A stretch of 64,000 bases of DNA from NCBI RefSeq assembly GCF_039503195.1, contig NZ_JBCJKP010000001.1, positions 2,728,001 through 2,792,000 on the forward strand. The letters are read 5' to 3'. This document shows, piece after piece, positions 1 through 7,775 of this stretch (position 1 is the stretch's first letter; the number at the start of each line of letters is the position of its first letter). The notes beneath the pieces were generated by a model. It saw nothing but the letters and a program-made list of their open reading frames with translations, did not search any database and was not told the DNA's origin. This DNA comes from Streptomyces mirabilis (lineage in GTDB: Bacteria > Actinomycetota > Actinomycetes > Streptomycetales > Streptomycetaceae). The position numbers were made by a program, and so were the translations under genes.

Positions 1-116
1 GCACGCACTGGAGAACGGCCGAGAACCCCGGAGGATGCGCCATCCGGGTGACATACACACGACGGTATGAATCTCAGCCCGGAGCGGAACCCTCCGAGTT
101 GCCGCCGCGCGGGCGA

Positions 117-758
117 TCAGCCCGCCGCCCCATGGCGTACGGCCCAGAGCGCGGCCTGTGTGCGGTCGGCGAGGTCGAGCTTCATCAGGATGTTCGAGAC
201 ATGCGTCTTGACGGTCTTCTCGGAGAGGACGAGCGCGCGTGCGATTTCCCGGTTGGAGCGGCCGTCCGCGATCAGGCCGAGCACTTCGCGCTCCCGTTCG
301 GTGAGCGAGCCGCCTCTCCCCTGACCCGAGTTGGCCTCCTCCTGGGACAGCAGGACGCCCGCCACCTCGGGCTGGAGCAGGATGTGCCCGGCGTGCACGG
401 AGCGGATGGCTCCGGCGAGAGCGTCGGGGTCCACGTCCTTGTAGACATAACCGGCGGCGCCCGCGCGCAGGGCCGGGACGACCGTGCGCTGTTCGGTGAA
501 GCTGGTGACGATCAGCACGCGCGCGGGGTTGGCCAGCTCACGGAGCTTGCGCAGCGCGTCGATGCCGTCCATGCCCGGCATCTTGACGTCCATGAGCACG
601 ACGTCGGGCTTCAGCTCCTCGGCGCGGGCGACCCCTTCGGCGCCGTCGGACGCCTCGCCCACGACCTCGATGTCGTCCTGCACTTCGAGAAAGGTGCGCA
701 GACCCCGGCGGACCACTTGGTGGTCGTCGACGAGCAGCACCTTGATTGCGTCAGCCAC
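117..758 (-). CDS. NarL/LuxR-family response regulator
   Basis: A 213-residue DNA-binding response regulator, the output half of a two-component system with the kinase that overlaps it by 8 bases. The receiver domain spans about residues 5-120: acidic pair D11-D12, likely phospho-acceptor D57 in LMDVKMPG, and a conserved Lys near residue 107. The C-terminal LuxR-type helix-turn-helix spans about 145-210, with the hallmark LTEREREVLGLIADGRSNRE. I start it at GTG 758, just inside the end of the kinase; the open frame extends further upstream but only as an antisense-like shadow of the kinase 3' end. It should act in the cytoplasm. The signal and targets cannot be read from sequence. Confidence 0.93.
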   Translation of the reverse strand: MADAIKVLLVDDHQVVRRGLRTFLEVQDDIEVVGEASDGAEGVARAEELKPDVVLMDVKMPGMDGIDALRKLRELANPARVLIVTSFTEQRTVVPALRAGAAGYVYKDVDPDALAGAIRSVHAGHILLQPEVAGVLLSQEEANSGQGRGGSLTEREREVLGLIADGRSNREIARALVLSEKTVKTHVSNILMKLDLADRTQAALWAVRHGAAG

Positions 759-1920
759 CAGGGACCTCCATCTCGATCGTGGTGCCCTTTCCGGGCGCCG
801 ATTCCACGCTGAGGGTGCCGCCGACCCCGCTCGACCGGTCGCGCATGGAGACGAGGCCCAGGTGGCGTCCCGCGGCGCGGACCGCCGTGGGCTCGAAGCC
901 GCTGCCGTCGTCACTGACGCGCAGGACGGTGCCGGTGCCGCGCTTCTCCAGGGTGACATCGACGCGGCCGGCTCCAGAATGCCGCAGCGCGTTGTGCAGG
1001 GCCTCCTGGGCGACGCGCAGCACGGCCTCCTCCTGGGCGGCGGGCAGCGCCCGCACCCCGTGGCCGGCGAAGGTCACGCGCGCGGAGTGGGCGCGGTCGA
1101 GGACCTGTATCTGGGTGCGCAGGGTGGCGACCAGGCCGTCCTCGTCGAGGGCGGCGGGGCGCAGCTCGATGACGGCGGCGCGCAGCTCTTCGGTGGCCTC
1201 CGCGGCGAGCATGGCCACCTGGTGCAGTTCGCCCTTGGCGCGTGCCGGGTCGCGGTCCACGAGGGCGGCGGCGGCCTGTGCGGTCAGGCGCAGGGAGAAG
1301 AGTTTCTGGCTGACGGCGTCGTGGAGCTCGTGGGCGAGCCGGGAGCGCTCCTCGGCGATGGTGAGCTCGCGGCTGCGCTCATAGAGGCGGGCGTTGGTCA
1401 GGGCGATCGCCGCGTGCTGGGCGAGGATGGTGAGGAGTTCCTGGTCGTCCTCGGTGAAGCCGCAGCCGCCGTCCGGCGCGGAGCAGTCCTTCTGGTTCTC
1501 CTTCGTCCTGTTCTTGTTCGCCAGGAACAGGGCGCCTATGACCTCGTCGCCGTCGCGGATCGGCAGGCCCAGGAAGTCGGACATGTCGGGGTGGGCGGCG
1601 GGCCAGCCCTCGAAGCGGGGGTCCTTGCGTACGTCGGCGAGGCGCTCGGGGCGGGCCTCGTGCAGCATCGCCGCGAGGATGCCGTGCTGGCGCGGAAGCG
1701 GGCCGATGGCCTTCCACTGGGCGTCGCTGACGCCGTCGACCACGAACTGGGCGAATCCTCCGTGGTCGTCGGGCACACCGAGCGCCGCGTACTGCGCGTC
1801 GAGCAGCTCGCGGGCCGAGGCGACGATCGTCTTGAGGACGTCGCGCACCTCGAGGTGCCTGCTCATGGCAAGCAGCGCGGAACTCACCGCGTACAGACCG
1901 GACCGGGGGCCTTGGCTCAT
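751..1920 (-). CDS. GAF-domain sensor histidine kinase
   Basis: A 389-residue soluble kinase with no membrane segment. The N-terminal GAF domain covers about residues 21-178. The HisKA_3 dimerisation/phosphoacceptor helix follows, with ELHD at 198-201 (phospho-acceptor likely H200). The HATPase_c domain has its N-box around N310 (QEALHNALRHS), a G-box DDGSGF at 337-342 and GLVSMRDR at 355-362. This is the NarX/DevS-type HPK7 arrangement, matching its NarL-family partner immediately downstream. The GAF domain carries an unusual loop with C146 and C153 spaced CX6C, which could sense redox state or metal (inference). The start is ATG 1920; the gene diverges from the SDR gene across a region with two palindromes. 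Confidence 0.92.
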   Translation of the reverse strand: MSQGPRSGLYAVSSALLAMSRHLEVRDVLKTIVASARELLDAQYAALGVPDDHGGFAQFVVDGVSDAQWKAIGPLPRQHGILAAMLHEARPERLADVRKDPRFEGWPAAHPDMSDFLGLPIRDGDEVIGALFLANKNRTKENQKDCSAPDGGCGFTEDDQELLTILAQHAAIALTNARLYERSRELTIAEERSRLAHELHDAVSQKLFSLRLTAQAAAALVDRDPARAKGELHQVAMLAAEATEELRAAVIELRPAALDEDGLVATLRTQIQVLDRAHSARVTFAGHGVRALPAAQEEAVLRVAQEALHNALRHSGAGRVDVTLEKRGTGTVLRVSDDGSGFEPTAVRAAGRHLGLVSMRDRSSGVGGTLSVESAPGKGTTIEMEVPGG

Positions 1921-1977
1921 GTCCCCAACGTACCGGCGGGGTGTGACAGTGCGTATCCGACCTCTGGTGGCGGCTGT

Positions 1978-2023
1978 CTAGGCCGGTGGGCCTAGGGCGA
2001 AGGGCCCCAGGTCATTGGGGCCC
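1978..2023. promoter_or_regulatory. Two adjacent palindromes in the divergent promoter region
   Basis: CTAGGCC-ggtg-GGCCTAG lies at 1978-1995 (7-bp perfect arms). GGGCCCCA-ggtcat-TGGGGCCC lies at 2002-2023 (8-bp perfect arms). They sit between the kinase (start 1920, minus) and the SDR gene (start 2109, plus), where operators would be expected. Binding by the adjacent NarL-type regulator is inference. Confidence 0.45.
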
Positions 2024-2108
2024 GCGCACGAGGCGGCGGGGGCGGCCGGGTTCCTACGTTGAAGGCACCCGCCCGGAGCGGCGGTGCTGGGACGAGGGGA
2101 CGGACGTC

Positions 2109-2804
2109 ATGCCGGTAGCGATCATCACGGGTGCTTCGAAGGGGCTGGGGCGGGCGCTGGCCGCGGCTCTGGCGGAGCGCGGCTGGGATCTGGTCCTCGA
2201 CGCGAGGACCGCGGGAGTGCTGAAGGAGACGGCGGCGGCGCTGTCCGCGTACGGGACCCGGGTGGAGGCGCTGCCCGGGGATGTCGGGGACGCCGGGCAC
2301 CGCGCCGGGCTGGTGGCGGCGGCGCGCGGGCTCGGCGGCGTGGACCTGCTGGTGAACAACGCGAGCGCGCTGGGCGCCGAGCCGCTGGTGCGTCTGGAGG
2401 ATCTGCCCCTGGACGGGCTGCGCCATGCCCTGGAGGTCAACGTGGTCGCGGCGCTGGGCCTGGTCCAGGAGGCGCTGCCGCTGCTGCGGGCCGCGCCGGC
2501 CGGCGCGGTCGTCGCCGTCAGCTCGGACGCGGCCTCGGAGGCGTACGAGACGTGGGGCGGGTACGGGGCGTCGAAGGCCGCCCTGGACCATCTGGCGGCC
2601 GTGCTCGGCGTGGAGGAGCCCGGGCTGCGCGTGTGGGCCGTGGACCCGGGGGACATGGGCACGGACCTGTACGCGGCGGCCGTACCGGACGACGGCGAGG
2701 CGCGGCCGACGCCGGACAGCGTGGTTCCGGCCTTTCTGCGGCTGCTGGACGAACGCCCTGCCAGTGGCCGCTACGGCGCTCCGGCGCTGCTGGAGGTGCG
2801 ATGA
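2109..2804 (+). CDS. Short-chain dehydrogenase/reductase
   Basis: A 231-residue classical SDR oxidoreductase of unknown substrate. The Rossmann glycine motif TGASKGLG lies at residues 7-14, followed by NNAS and the catalytic YGASK (Tyr-x3-Lys). I chose ATG 2109 because it directly precedes the conserved first strand (PVAIITGAS) and has a purine-rich GAGGGGACGG upstream. The stop overlaps the start of the QueA-like gene by 4 bases (ATGA), so the two are probably translated together, suggesting a shared pathway. Family membership is firm; the reaction is not inferable. Confidence 0.9.
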   Translation: MPVAIITGASKGLGRALAAALAERGWDLVLDARTAGVLKETAAALSAYGTRVEALPGDVGDAGHRAGLVAAARGLGGVDLLVNNASALGAEPLVRLEDLPLDGLRHALEVNVVAALGLVQEALPLLRAAPAGAVVAVSSDAASEAYETWGGYGASKAALDHLAAVLGVEEPGLRVWAVDPGDMGTDLYAAAVPDDGEARPTPDSVVPAFLRLLDERPASGRYGAPALLEVR

Positions 2805-3886
2805 CGACGACCGTGCGGGTTCCGGAGGAGCGGTCGGCGCGGGTGCCGGCCGAGCAGCGCGGGCCCGGGCGGGACCGGGACTCCGTGCGGCTGCTCGTGT
2901 CGTGCGGTACGGAGGTGTCGCATCACGCGTTCGTGGAGCTGCCGCGGCGGCTGCGGGCGGGGGATCTGCTGATCGTCAACACCTCCCCCACGCTGGCGGC
3001 CGCCGTGGACGGGTGGATCGGGCACGCGCGCGTGGTGGTGCATTTCTCCACGCGGGGCGATGACGGACGGTGGGCCGTCGAGCTGCGGGATCCCGACGGA
3101 AGGGGCACCACACGTGCGCGCGCGGGGGGACCCGCGGGTACGGAGGTACGCCTTGCCGGGGACGTACGCCTCGTACTGGAGGAGCCGCTGACGCCGTACG
3201 GCTCGCGGTTGTGGTGGGGGCGGGTGTCGGATCCGGACGTGCTCGGGCTGCTGCGGCGCCACGGGCGCCCCATTCGCTACTCCTATACGCAGAGGGACCA
3301 GCCGCTGTCCGTCTACCAGACGGTGTTCGCGCTGCCGTCGGGCGACGGCGGCGGCAGTGCGGAGATGCCGAGCGCGGCGCGGCCGTTCACCGCGCGCCTG
3401 GTGGCGGAGCTGGTGAGCCGGGGCGTGCAGTTCGCGCCGATCACGCTGCACACCGGTGTCGCGTCGGCGGAGGCCCATGAGCCGCCGTATCCGGAGCGGT
3501 ACGAGGTGCCGGAGGCGTCGGCCCGGCTGATCAACGCCGCGAGAGCGGGAGAGGGGCGGATCCTCGCGGTCGGTACGACGGCCGTACGCGCCGTGGAGTC
3601 GGCCGTCGACGCCGGCGGGGTGGTCCGGGCCCGGAAGGGCTGGACGGACCTCGTGGTGACCCCGGAGCGGGGTGTGCGGGTGGTGGACGGGCTGCTGACC
3701 GGGCTGCACGAGCCGGAGGCCTCGCATCTGCTGATGCTGGAGGCGATCGCGGGACGGGCGGCGATCGAGCGCAGCTACGGCGAGGCGTTGAGCGGGCTCT
3801 ACCTCTGGCACGAGTTCGGGGACGTGCACCTCATCCTCCCGGAGGAAGGCCCTCACACTGAGAGTTGCTCCAGCAACTGTCGGTGA
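2801..3886 (+). CDS. QueA-like SAM ribosyltransferase-isomerase family protein
   Basis: A 361-residue member of the QueA family. Canonical QueA transfers and isomerises the ribosyl moiety of SAM onto 7-aminomethyl-7-deazaguanine in tRNA to give epoxyqueuosine. Recognisable blocks are LRAGDLLIVN, TLHTG, AVGTTAVRAVES, LLTGLHEPEASHLLMLEA and HEFGDVHLILPEE, matching the QueA blocks that end in FxYGDAMLI. The substrate-side motif that is usually NNTRVIPAR reads NTSPTLAAA here, and the N-terminus is divergent. No tgt, queC, queD, queE, queF or queG is in the window. It is translationally coupled to the preceding SDR gene. It may therefore be a divergent family member acting on another substrate (inference). 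Confidence 0.82.
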   Translation: MTTTVRVPEERSARVPAEQRGPGRDRDSVRLLVSCGTEVSHHAFVELPRRLRAGDLLIVNTSPTLAAAVDGWIGHARVVVHFSTRGDDGRWAVELRDPDGRGTTRARAGGPAGTEVRLAGDVRLVLEEPLTPYGSRLWWGRVSDPDVLGLLRRHGRPIRYSYTQRDQPLSVYQTVFALPSGDGGGSAEMPSAARPFTARLVAELVSRGVQFAPITLHTGVASAEAHEPPYPERYEVPEASARLINAARAGEGRILAVGTTAVRAVESAVDAGGVVRARKGWTDLVVTPERGVRVVDGLLTGLHEPEASHLLMLEAIAGRAAIERSYGEALSGLYLWHEFGDVHLILPEEGPHTESCSSNCR

Positions 3887-4186
3887 GAATTCCATAGGGC
3901 CGATGTGAGCCCGCACATAGGGCGCACATCACGTACGAAGGCGCATAGGAGATAAAGCCGGGCATAGTGAGCGGGGCAGACGTGACAGTCTGCCCCGATT
4001 TGCCCTTAGTGGGCCTACTACCTTCCGTCGTACGTCACACCTTTGCCACGGTATTTTGCGGCCGCTAAGAATGGCACCCGTCGCTCAGCACCGAGGGTTT
4101 CAAGCCCACGGCGCCAGATCCGGAAACACTCTGTCCCCCACCGGACCGGGAGCGACCTCCGCGCTATTCGAAGAGGTCCATCAGCC
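3887..4186 (+). promoter_or_regulatory. Long 5' region of the transglycosylase gene
   Basis: About 300 bases without a credible gene. It holds the hairpin at 3973-3996 and then a long potential leader before the ribosome site GAAGAGG just upstream of 4187. I looked for the c-di-AMP (ydaO) riboswitch known upstream of some Streptomyces wall-hydrolase genes and did not find its conserved GTCAGCTAAC core, so the leader is unassigned. Confidence 0.35.
3973..3996 (+). terminator. Hairpin terminator after the QueA-like gene
   Basis: Perfect 9-bp stem GGGGCAGAC / GTCTGCCCC with a 6-base loop, followed by GATTT. It lies 86 bases after the QueA-like stop codon and could also attenuate transcription into the transglycosylase leader. 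Confidence 0.6.
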
Positions 4187-4945
4187 ATGACCAAGAACAC
4201 CCGCACTCCTGGCCATAGTCCGAAGCTGACGAAGCTCCACAAGCTCTCGATCGCCGGTGTCGCCACCCTCGGTGCCGCGACCCTCGCGTTCTCGCTGGCG
4301 CCGAACCACACGCAGACCACCACGAACGACGCCGCCATCTCCGCGGCCCCGGTCGTCTTCAGCCAGCAGCCGATCAAGAACGTGCAGGCCCGCCTCACCG
4401 ACCAGCAGGCCGGTGCGAGCCTGAAGACCCAGGCCATCGAGGCGAAGAAGAAGGCCGCCGACGCGGCCGCCGCCAAGAAGGCAGCCGAGAACGTGCGCAA
4501 GGTGCAGGCCGCGAGCCGCTCCGCGCAGCGCCCCGCGATCGAGACGATCGCCATGAAGACGGTCGCCATGAAGACGGCCACGACGAAGACGTACGCCACG
4601 AAGACGGCCACCACGAAGACGTACGCCAACAACCTCGACGGCTGGATACGTCAGTCGCTCGACATCATGAAGCGCAGGGGCATCCCGGGCTCGTACAACG
4701 GGCTGCACCGCAACATCATGCGCGAGTCCTCGGGCAACCCGAAGGCCATCAACGGCTGGGACATCAACGCCATCAACGGGATCCCCTCGAAGGGCCTGCT
4801 GCAGGTCATCCAGCCGACCTTCAACGCGTACCACGTGCCCGGCACCTCGTGGAACATCTACGACCCGGTCGCCAACATCACGGCCGCCGCCAACTACGCG
4901 GCCGACAAGTACGGCTCGATGGACAACGTCAACAGCGCGTACTGA
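4187..4945 (+). CDS. Secreted lytic transglycosylase (SLT domain)
   Basis: A 252-residue exported peptidoglycan-cleaving enzyme. Residues 1-40 have a basic start and a hydrophobic stretch (SIAGVATLGAATLAFSLA) as a signal or anchor. Residues 80-118 are Ala/Lys rich and probably helical. Residues 122-147 are a Lys/Thr repeat (MKT, ATTKTYA twice). Residues 148-252 form the SLT domain, with likely catalytic E180 in IMRESSGNP and the GLLQV motif (204-208). ATG 4187 is supported by GAAGAGG upstream and by the signal-peptide position. The gene stands alone, closed by an unusually strong hairpin. The Lys/Thr linker probably lies against the anionic wall (inference). Confidence 0.9.
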   Translation: MTKNTRTPGHSPKLTKLHKLSIAGVATLGAATLAFSLAPNHTQTTTNDAAISAAPVVFSQQPIKNVQARLTDQQAGASLKTQAIEAKKKAADAAAAKKAAENVRKVQAASRSAQRPAIETIAMKTVAMKTATTKTYATKTATTKTYANNLDGWIRQSLDIMKRRGIPGSYNGLHRNIMRESSGNPKAINGWDINAINGIPSKGLLQVIQPTFNAYHVPGTSWNIYDPVANITAAANYAADKYGSMDNVNSAY

Positions 4946-4964
4946 GGCCTGCGCGGACCTCTGA

Positions 4965-5020
4965 CACGTATGCCGAAGGGCGGCACCCCGGTGTTGGGGT
5001 GCCGCCCTTCGGCATACGTG
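4965..5020. terminator. Bidirectional terminator with perfect 25-bp stem
   Basis: Arms 4965-4989 and 4996-5020 pair perfectly over 25 bases around a 6-base loop. It lies between the convergent transglycosylase (ends 4945) and ABC transporter (ends 5030) genes and can serve both. Confidence 0.9.
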
Positions 5021-5029
5021 CGCGCGGGA

Positions 5030-7546
5030 CTACTTGCGCATGACCTCGGGCTCGTGGCGGCGCAGGAAGCGGGCCACGAAGAAGCCGCAGACGGCGGCGA
5101 GGACGAGCAGCGCGACGATGTCCATGCCGTAGGCGGACGCCGTGTGGTTCCACAGCGGGTCCGTGCTGGACGGGTCGTCCGTGTTCGGATTGATGTTGTT
5201 GAAGTCCAGCGTGGCGCCGGCGGCGGCGACCGCCCAGCGTGAGGGCATCAGGTACGAGAACTCGTTGACGCCGATCTTGCCGTTCAGGATGAACAGGCAG
5301 CCGGTGAACACGACCTGGATGATCGCGAACATCACCAGCAGCGGCATGGTCTTCTCGGCCGTCTTCACCAGCGAGGAGATGACCAGGCCGAACATCATCG
5401 AGGTGAAGCCCAGCGCCATGATCGGGATGGAGAGTTCCAGCAGCACCGAATGGCCGAAGACCACGCCCTCGGTGGGCTTGGTGCGGCTGGTGAAACCGAT
5501 CGCGCCGACCATGGCGCCCTGCAGCACGGTGACCACACCGAGCACGACCACCTTGGACATCAGGTACGCCGAGCGGGACAGGCCGGTGGCGCGCTCCCGC
5601 TCGTAGATCACCCGTTCCTTGATCAGCTCACGGACGGAGTTCGCCGCGCCCGCGAAACAGGCGCCGACCGCGAGGATCAGCAGCACCGTGGTGGCCGTGC
5701 CGTTCGGCACGTGCACGCCCGTCTTCGGGTTCACCTGCGCGTTCACCAGCAGGGTCTTGTTCGGGTCGATGAGCAGGCTCACCGCGCCGAGCACGGCCGG
5801 CAGGATCACCGTCAGCGCCAGGAAGCCCTTGTCGGACACGATCACCGACACATAGCGCCGTACCAGCGTGCTGAGCTGGGAGAACCAGCCCTGCGGCTTC
5901 GGCGGCTTCATCGCCTGCGGCGGCGTCACATTGGCCGACTGCGGAGCGACGGCGTCGATGTCCGCGGCATACATCTGGTAGTGCTGCGAGCCCTTCCAGC
6001 GGCCCGCCCAGTCGTAGTCGCGGTAGTTCTCGAAGGCCGAGAAGACGTCGGCCCAGGTCTCGTAGCCGAAGAAGTTGAGGGCCTCCTCCGGCGGACCGAA
6101 GTACGCGACCGAACCGCCCGGTGCCATCACCAGCAGCTTGTCGCAGATCGCCAGCTCGGCCACGGAGTGCGTGACGACGAGGACCGTACGGCCGTCGTCG
6201 GCGAGGCCGCGCAGCAGCTGCATGACATCGCGGTCCATGCCCGGGTCGAGACCGGAGGTCGGCTCGTCCAGGAAGATCAGCGACGGCTTGGTCAGCAGCT
6301 CCAGGGCCACCGAGACGCGCTTGCGCTGGCCGCCGGAGAGGGAGGTGACCTTCTTCTCCTTGTGGATGTCCAGCTTCAGCTCGCGCAGCACCTCGTCTAT
6401 GCGGGCCTCACGCTCGGCCGTCGTGGTGTCGGCGGGGAAGCGCAGCTTGGCCGCGTACTTGAGGGCCTTCTTGACGGTGAGTTCCTTGTGCAGGATGTCG
6501 TCCTGCGGGACCAGACCGATGCGCTGACGCAGCTCGGCGAACTGCTTGTACAGGTTCCGGTTGTCGTAGAGGACATCACCCTGGTTGGCGGGGCGGTAGC
6601 CCGTGAGCGCCTTCAGGAGCGTCGACTTGCCGGAGCCCGAGGGGCCGATGACCGCGATGAGCGACTTCTCGGGAACGCCGAAGGAGACGTCCTTGAGGAT
6701 CTGCTTGCCGCCGTCGACCGTCACCGTCAGATGGCGGGCCGAGAAGGAGACCTCACCGGTGTCGACGAACTCCTCGAGCCGGTCCCCGACCAGGCGGAAC
6801 GTCGAGTGGCCGACGCCGACGATGTCGTTCGGGCCGAGCATCGCCGAGCCGCCCTTGGCGATCGGCTGACCGTTGACGTAGGTGCCGTTGTGCGAGCCGA
6901 GGTCGCGGATCTCGAAACGGCCGCCGGGTGTCGCGTGGAACTCGGCGTGGTGGCGCGAGACCTGGAGGTCGGAGACGACCAGCTCGTTCTCCAGCGCACG
7001 GCCGATGCGCATCACCCGGCCGAGGTCGAGCTGGTGGAAGGTGGTCGGGCTGCGGTCGCCGTAGACCGGCGGCGCCCCCGCGCCACCACCGGGTCCCTGC
7101 TGCTGCGGCACTCGCGCCGCGGGCTGCTGCGGCTGCTGGTGACTCTGCTCCGGCGTCTGCTGCGGCGGTGCCTGCTGGGCCCAGCCGGGGCTCGCGCCCT
7201 GCGCGGCGTAGGGCTGCTGCTGAGGCTGCGCGACGGCGGCAGCGGCGCCGGAGAGGTTCAGACGCGGGCCGTCGGTCGCGTTGCCGAGGTGCACGGCCGA
7301 ACCGGGGCCGATCTCCATCCGATGGATCCGCTGCCCCTGCACAAAGGTGCCGTTGGTGCTGCCGTGGTCCTCGATGACCCAACTCCGGCCGTCCCAGCTC
7401 ATCGTGGCGTGACGCCAGGAGACCCTGGCGTCGTCGAGCACGACGTCCCCCTGCGGATCACGTCCGAGGGTGTATGGCCTGGACGCATCGAGCGTCCAGG
7501 TCCGTCCATTCAATTCCAGTACGAGTTCCGGCACTCCATGCCCCAC
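5030..7546 (-). CDS. Double-FHA ABC transporter (Rv1747-like)
   Basis: An 838-residue single-chain half transporter. FHA domain 1 is at about 5-95 (TLGRD, SWRHA, GSTNGT). A Gln/Pro-rich linker covers 105-160. FHA domain 2 is at about 175-255 (IGR, VSRHHAEF, GSHNGTYVNG). The ABC ATPase has Walker A GPSGSGKST (301-309), signature LSGGQRKR (403-410) and Walker B LIFLDEPTSGLD. An ABC-2-type membrane domain with about six hydrophobic segments fills the last 270 residues. FHA domains bind phosphothreonine, so control by a Ser/Thr kinase is expected, as known for mycobacterial Rv1747 and PknF. The substrate is unknown. The start is GTG 7546. Confidence 0.92.
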   Translation of the reverse strand: MGHGVPELVLELNGRTWTLDASRPYTLGRDPQGDVVLDDARVSWRHATMSWDGRSWVIEDHGSTNGTFVQGQRIHRMEIGPGSAVHLGNATDGPRLNLSGAAAAVAQPQQQPYAAQGASPGWAQQAPPQQTPEQSHQQPQQPAARVPQQQGPGGGAGAPPVYGDRSPTTFHQLDLGRVMRIGRALENELVVSDLQVSRHHAEFHATPGGRFEIRDLGSHNGTYVNGQPIAKGGSAMLGPNDIVGVGHSTFRLVGDRLEEFVDTGEVSFSARHLTVTVDGGKQILKDVSFGVPEKSLIAVIGPSGSGKSTLLKALTGYRPANQGDVLYDNRNLYKQFAELRQRIGLVPQDDILHKELTVKKALKYAAKLRFPADTTTAEREARIDEVLRELKLDIHKEKKVTSLSGGQRKRVSVALELLTKPSLIFLDEPTSGLDPGMDRDVMQLLRGLADDGRTVLVVTHSVAELAICDKLLVMAPGGSVAYFGPPEEALNFFGYETWADVFSAFENYRDYDWAGRWKGSQHYQMYAADIDAVAPQSANVTPPQAMKPPKPQGWFSQLSTLVRRYVSVIVSDKGFLALTVILPAVLGAVSLLIDPNKTLLVNAQVNPKTGVHVPNGTATTVLLILAVGACFAGAANSVRELIKERVIYERERATGLSRSAYLMSKVVVLGVVTVLQGAMVGAIGFTSRTKPTEGVVFGHSVLLELSIPIMALGFTSMMFGLVISSLVKTAEKTMPLLVMFAIIQVVFTGCLFILNGKIGVNEFSYLMPSRWAVAAAGATLDFNNINPNTDDPSSTDPLWNHTASAYGMDIVALLVLAAVCGFFVARFLRRHEPEVMRK

Positions 7547-7775
7547 TGAGTTGTCCCCCGAAGTTCCCCCATCACAGGGAGTCTAGGGATGTCGAACATC
7601 GGGGGAACTATTTCAGGAGCAGCCCCCTGACCGAAAGTCGGGCCATGTGAAGAGCGCGTACGGGCGGGTTGCCCGTTTCCGTTGACGGGGTTGAAACCGG
7701 CCCGGAGAGTGGTAATCCCACGCGAGGGGGACATCCGCGGTGATGACACCGCGGCGCGGATCGGGGGGTCTGACG

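Noticed and set aside
3997..4186. c-di-AMP (ydaO) riboswitch before the transglycosylase
   Set aside because: Position and gene type fit, but the conserved GTCAGCTAAC core and GGGTGAA segment are absent.
5450..7549. Long open frame on the plus strand opposite the FHA-ABC gene
   Set aside because: It is antisense to a gene with clear FHA and ABC motifs; such frames are common in DNA this rich in GC and the translation is Arg/His/Gln-rich with no domain.
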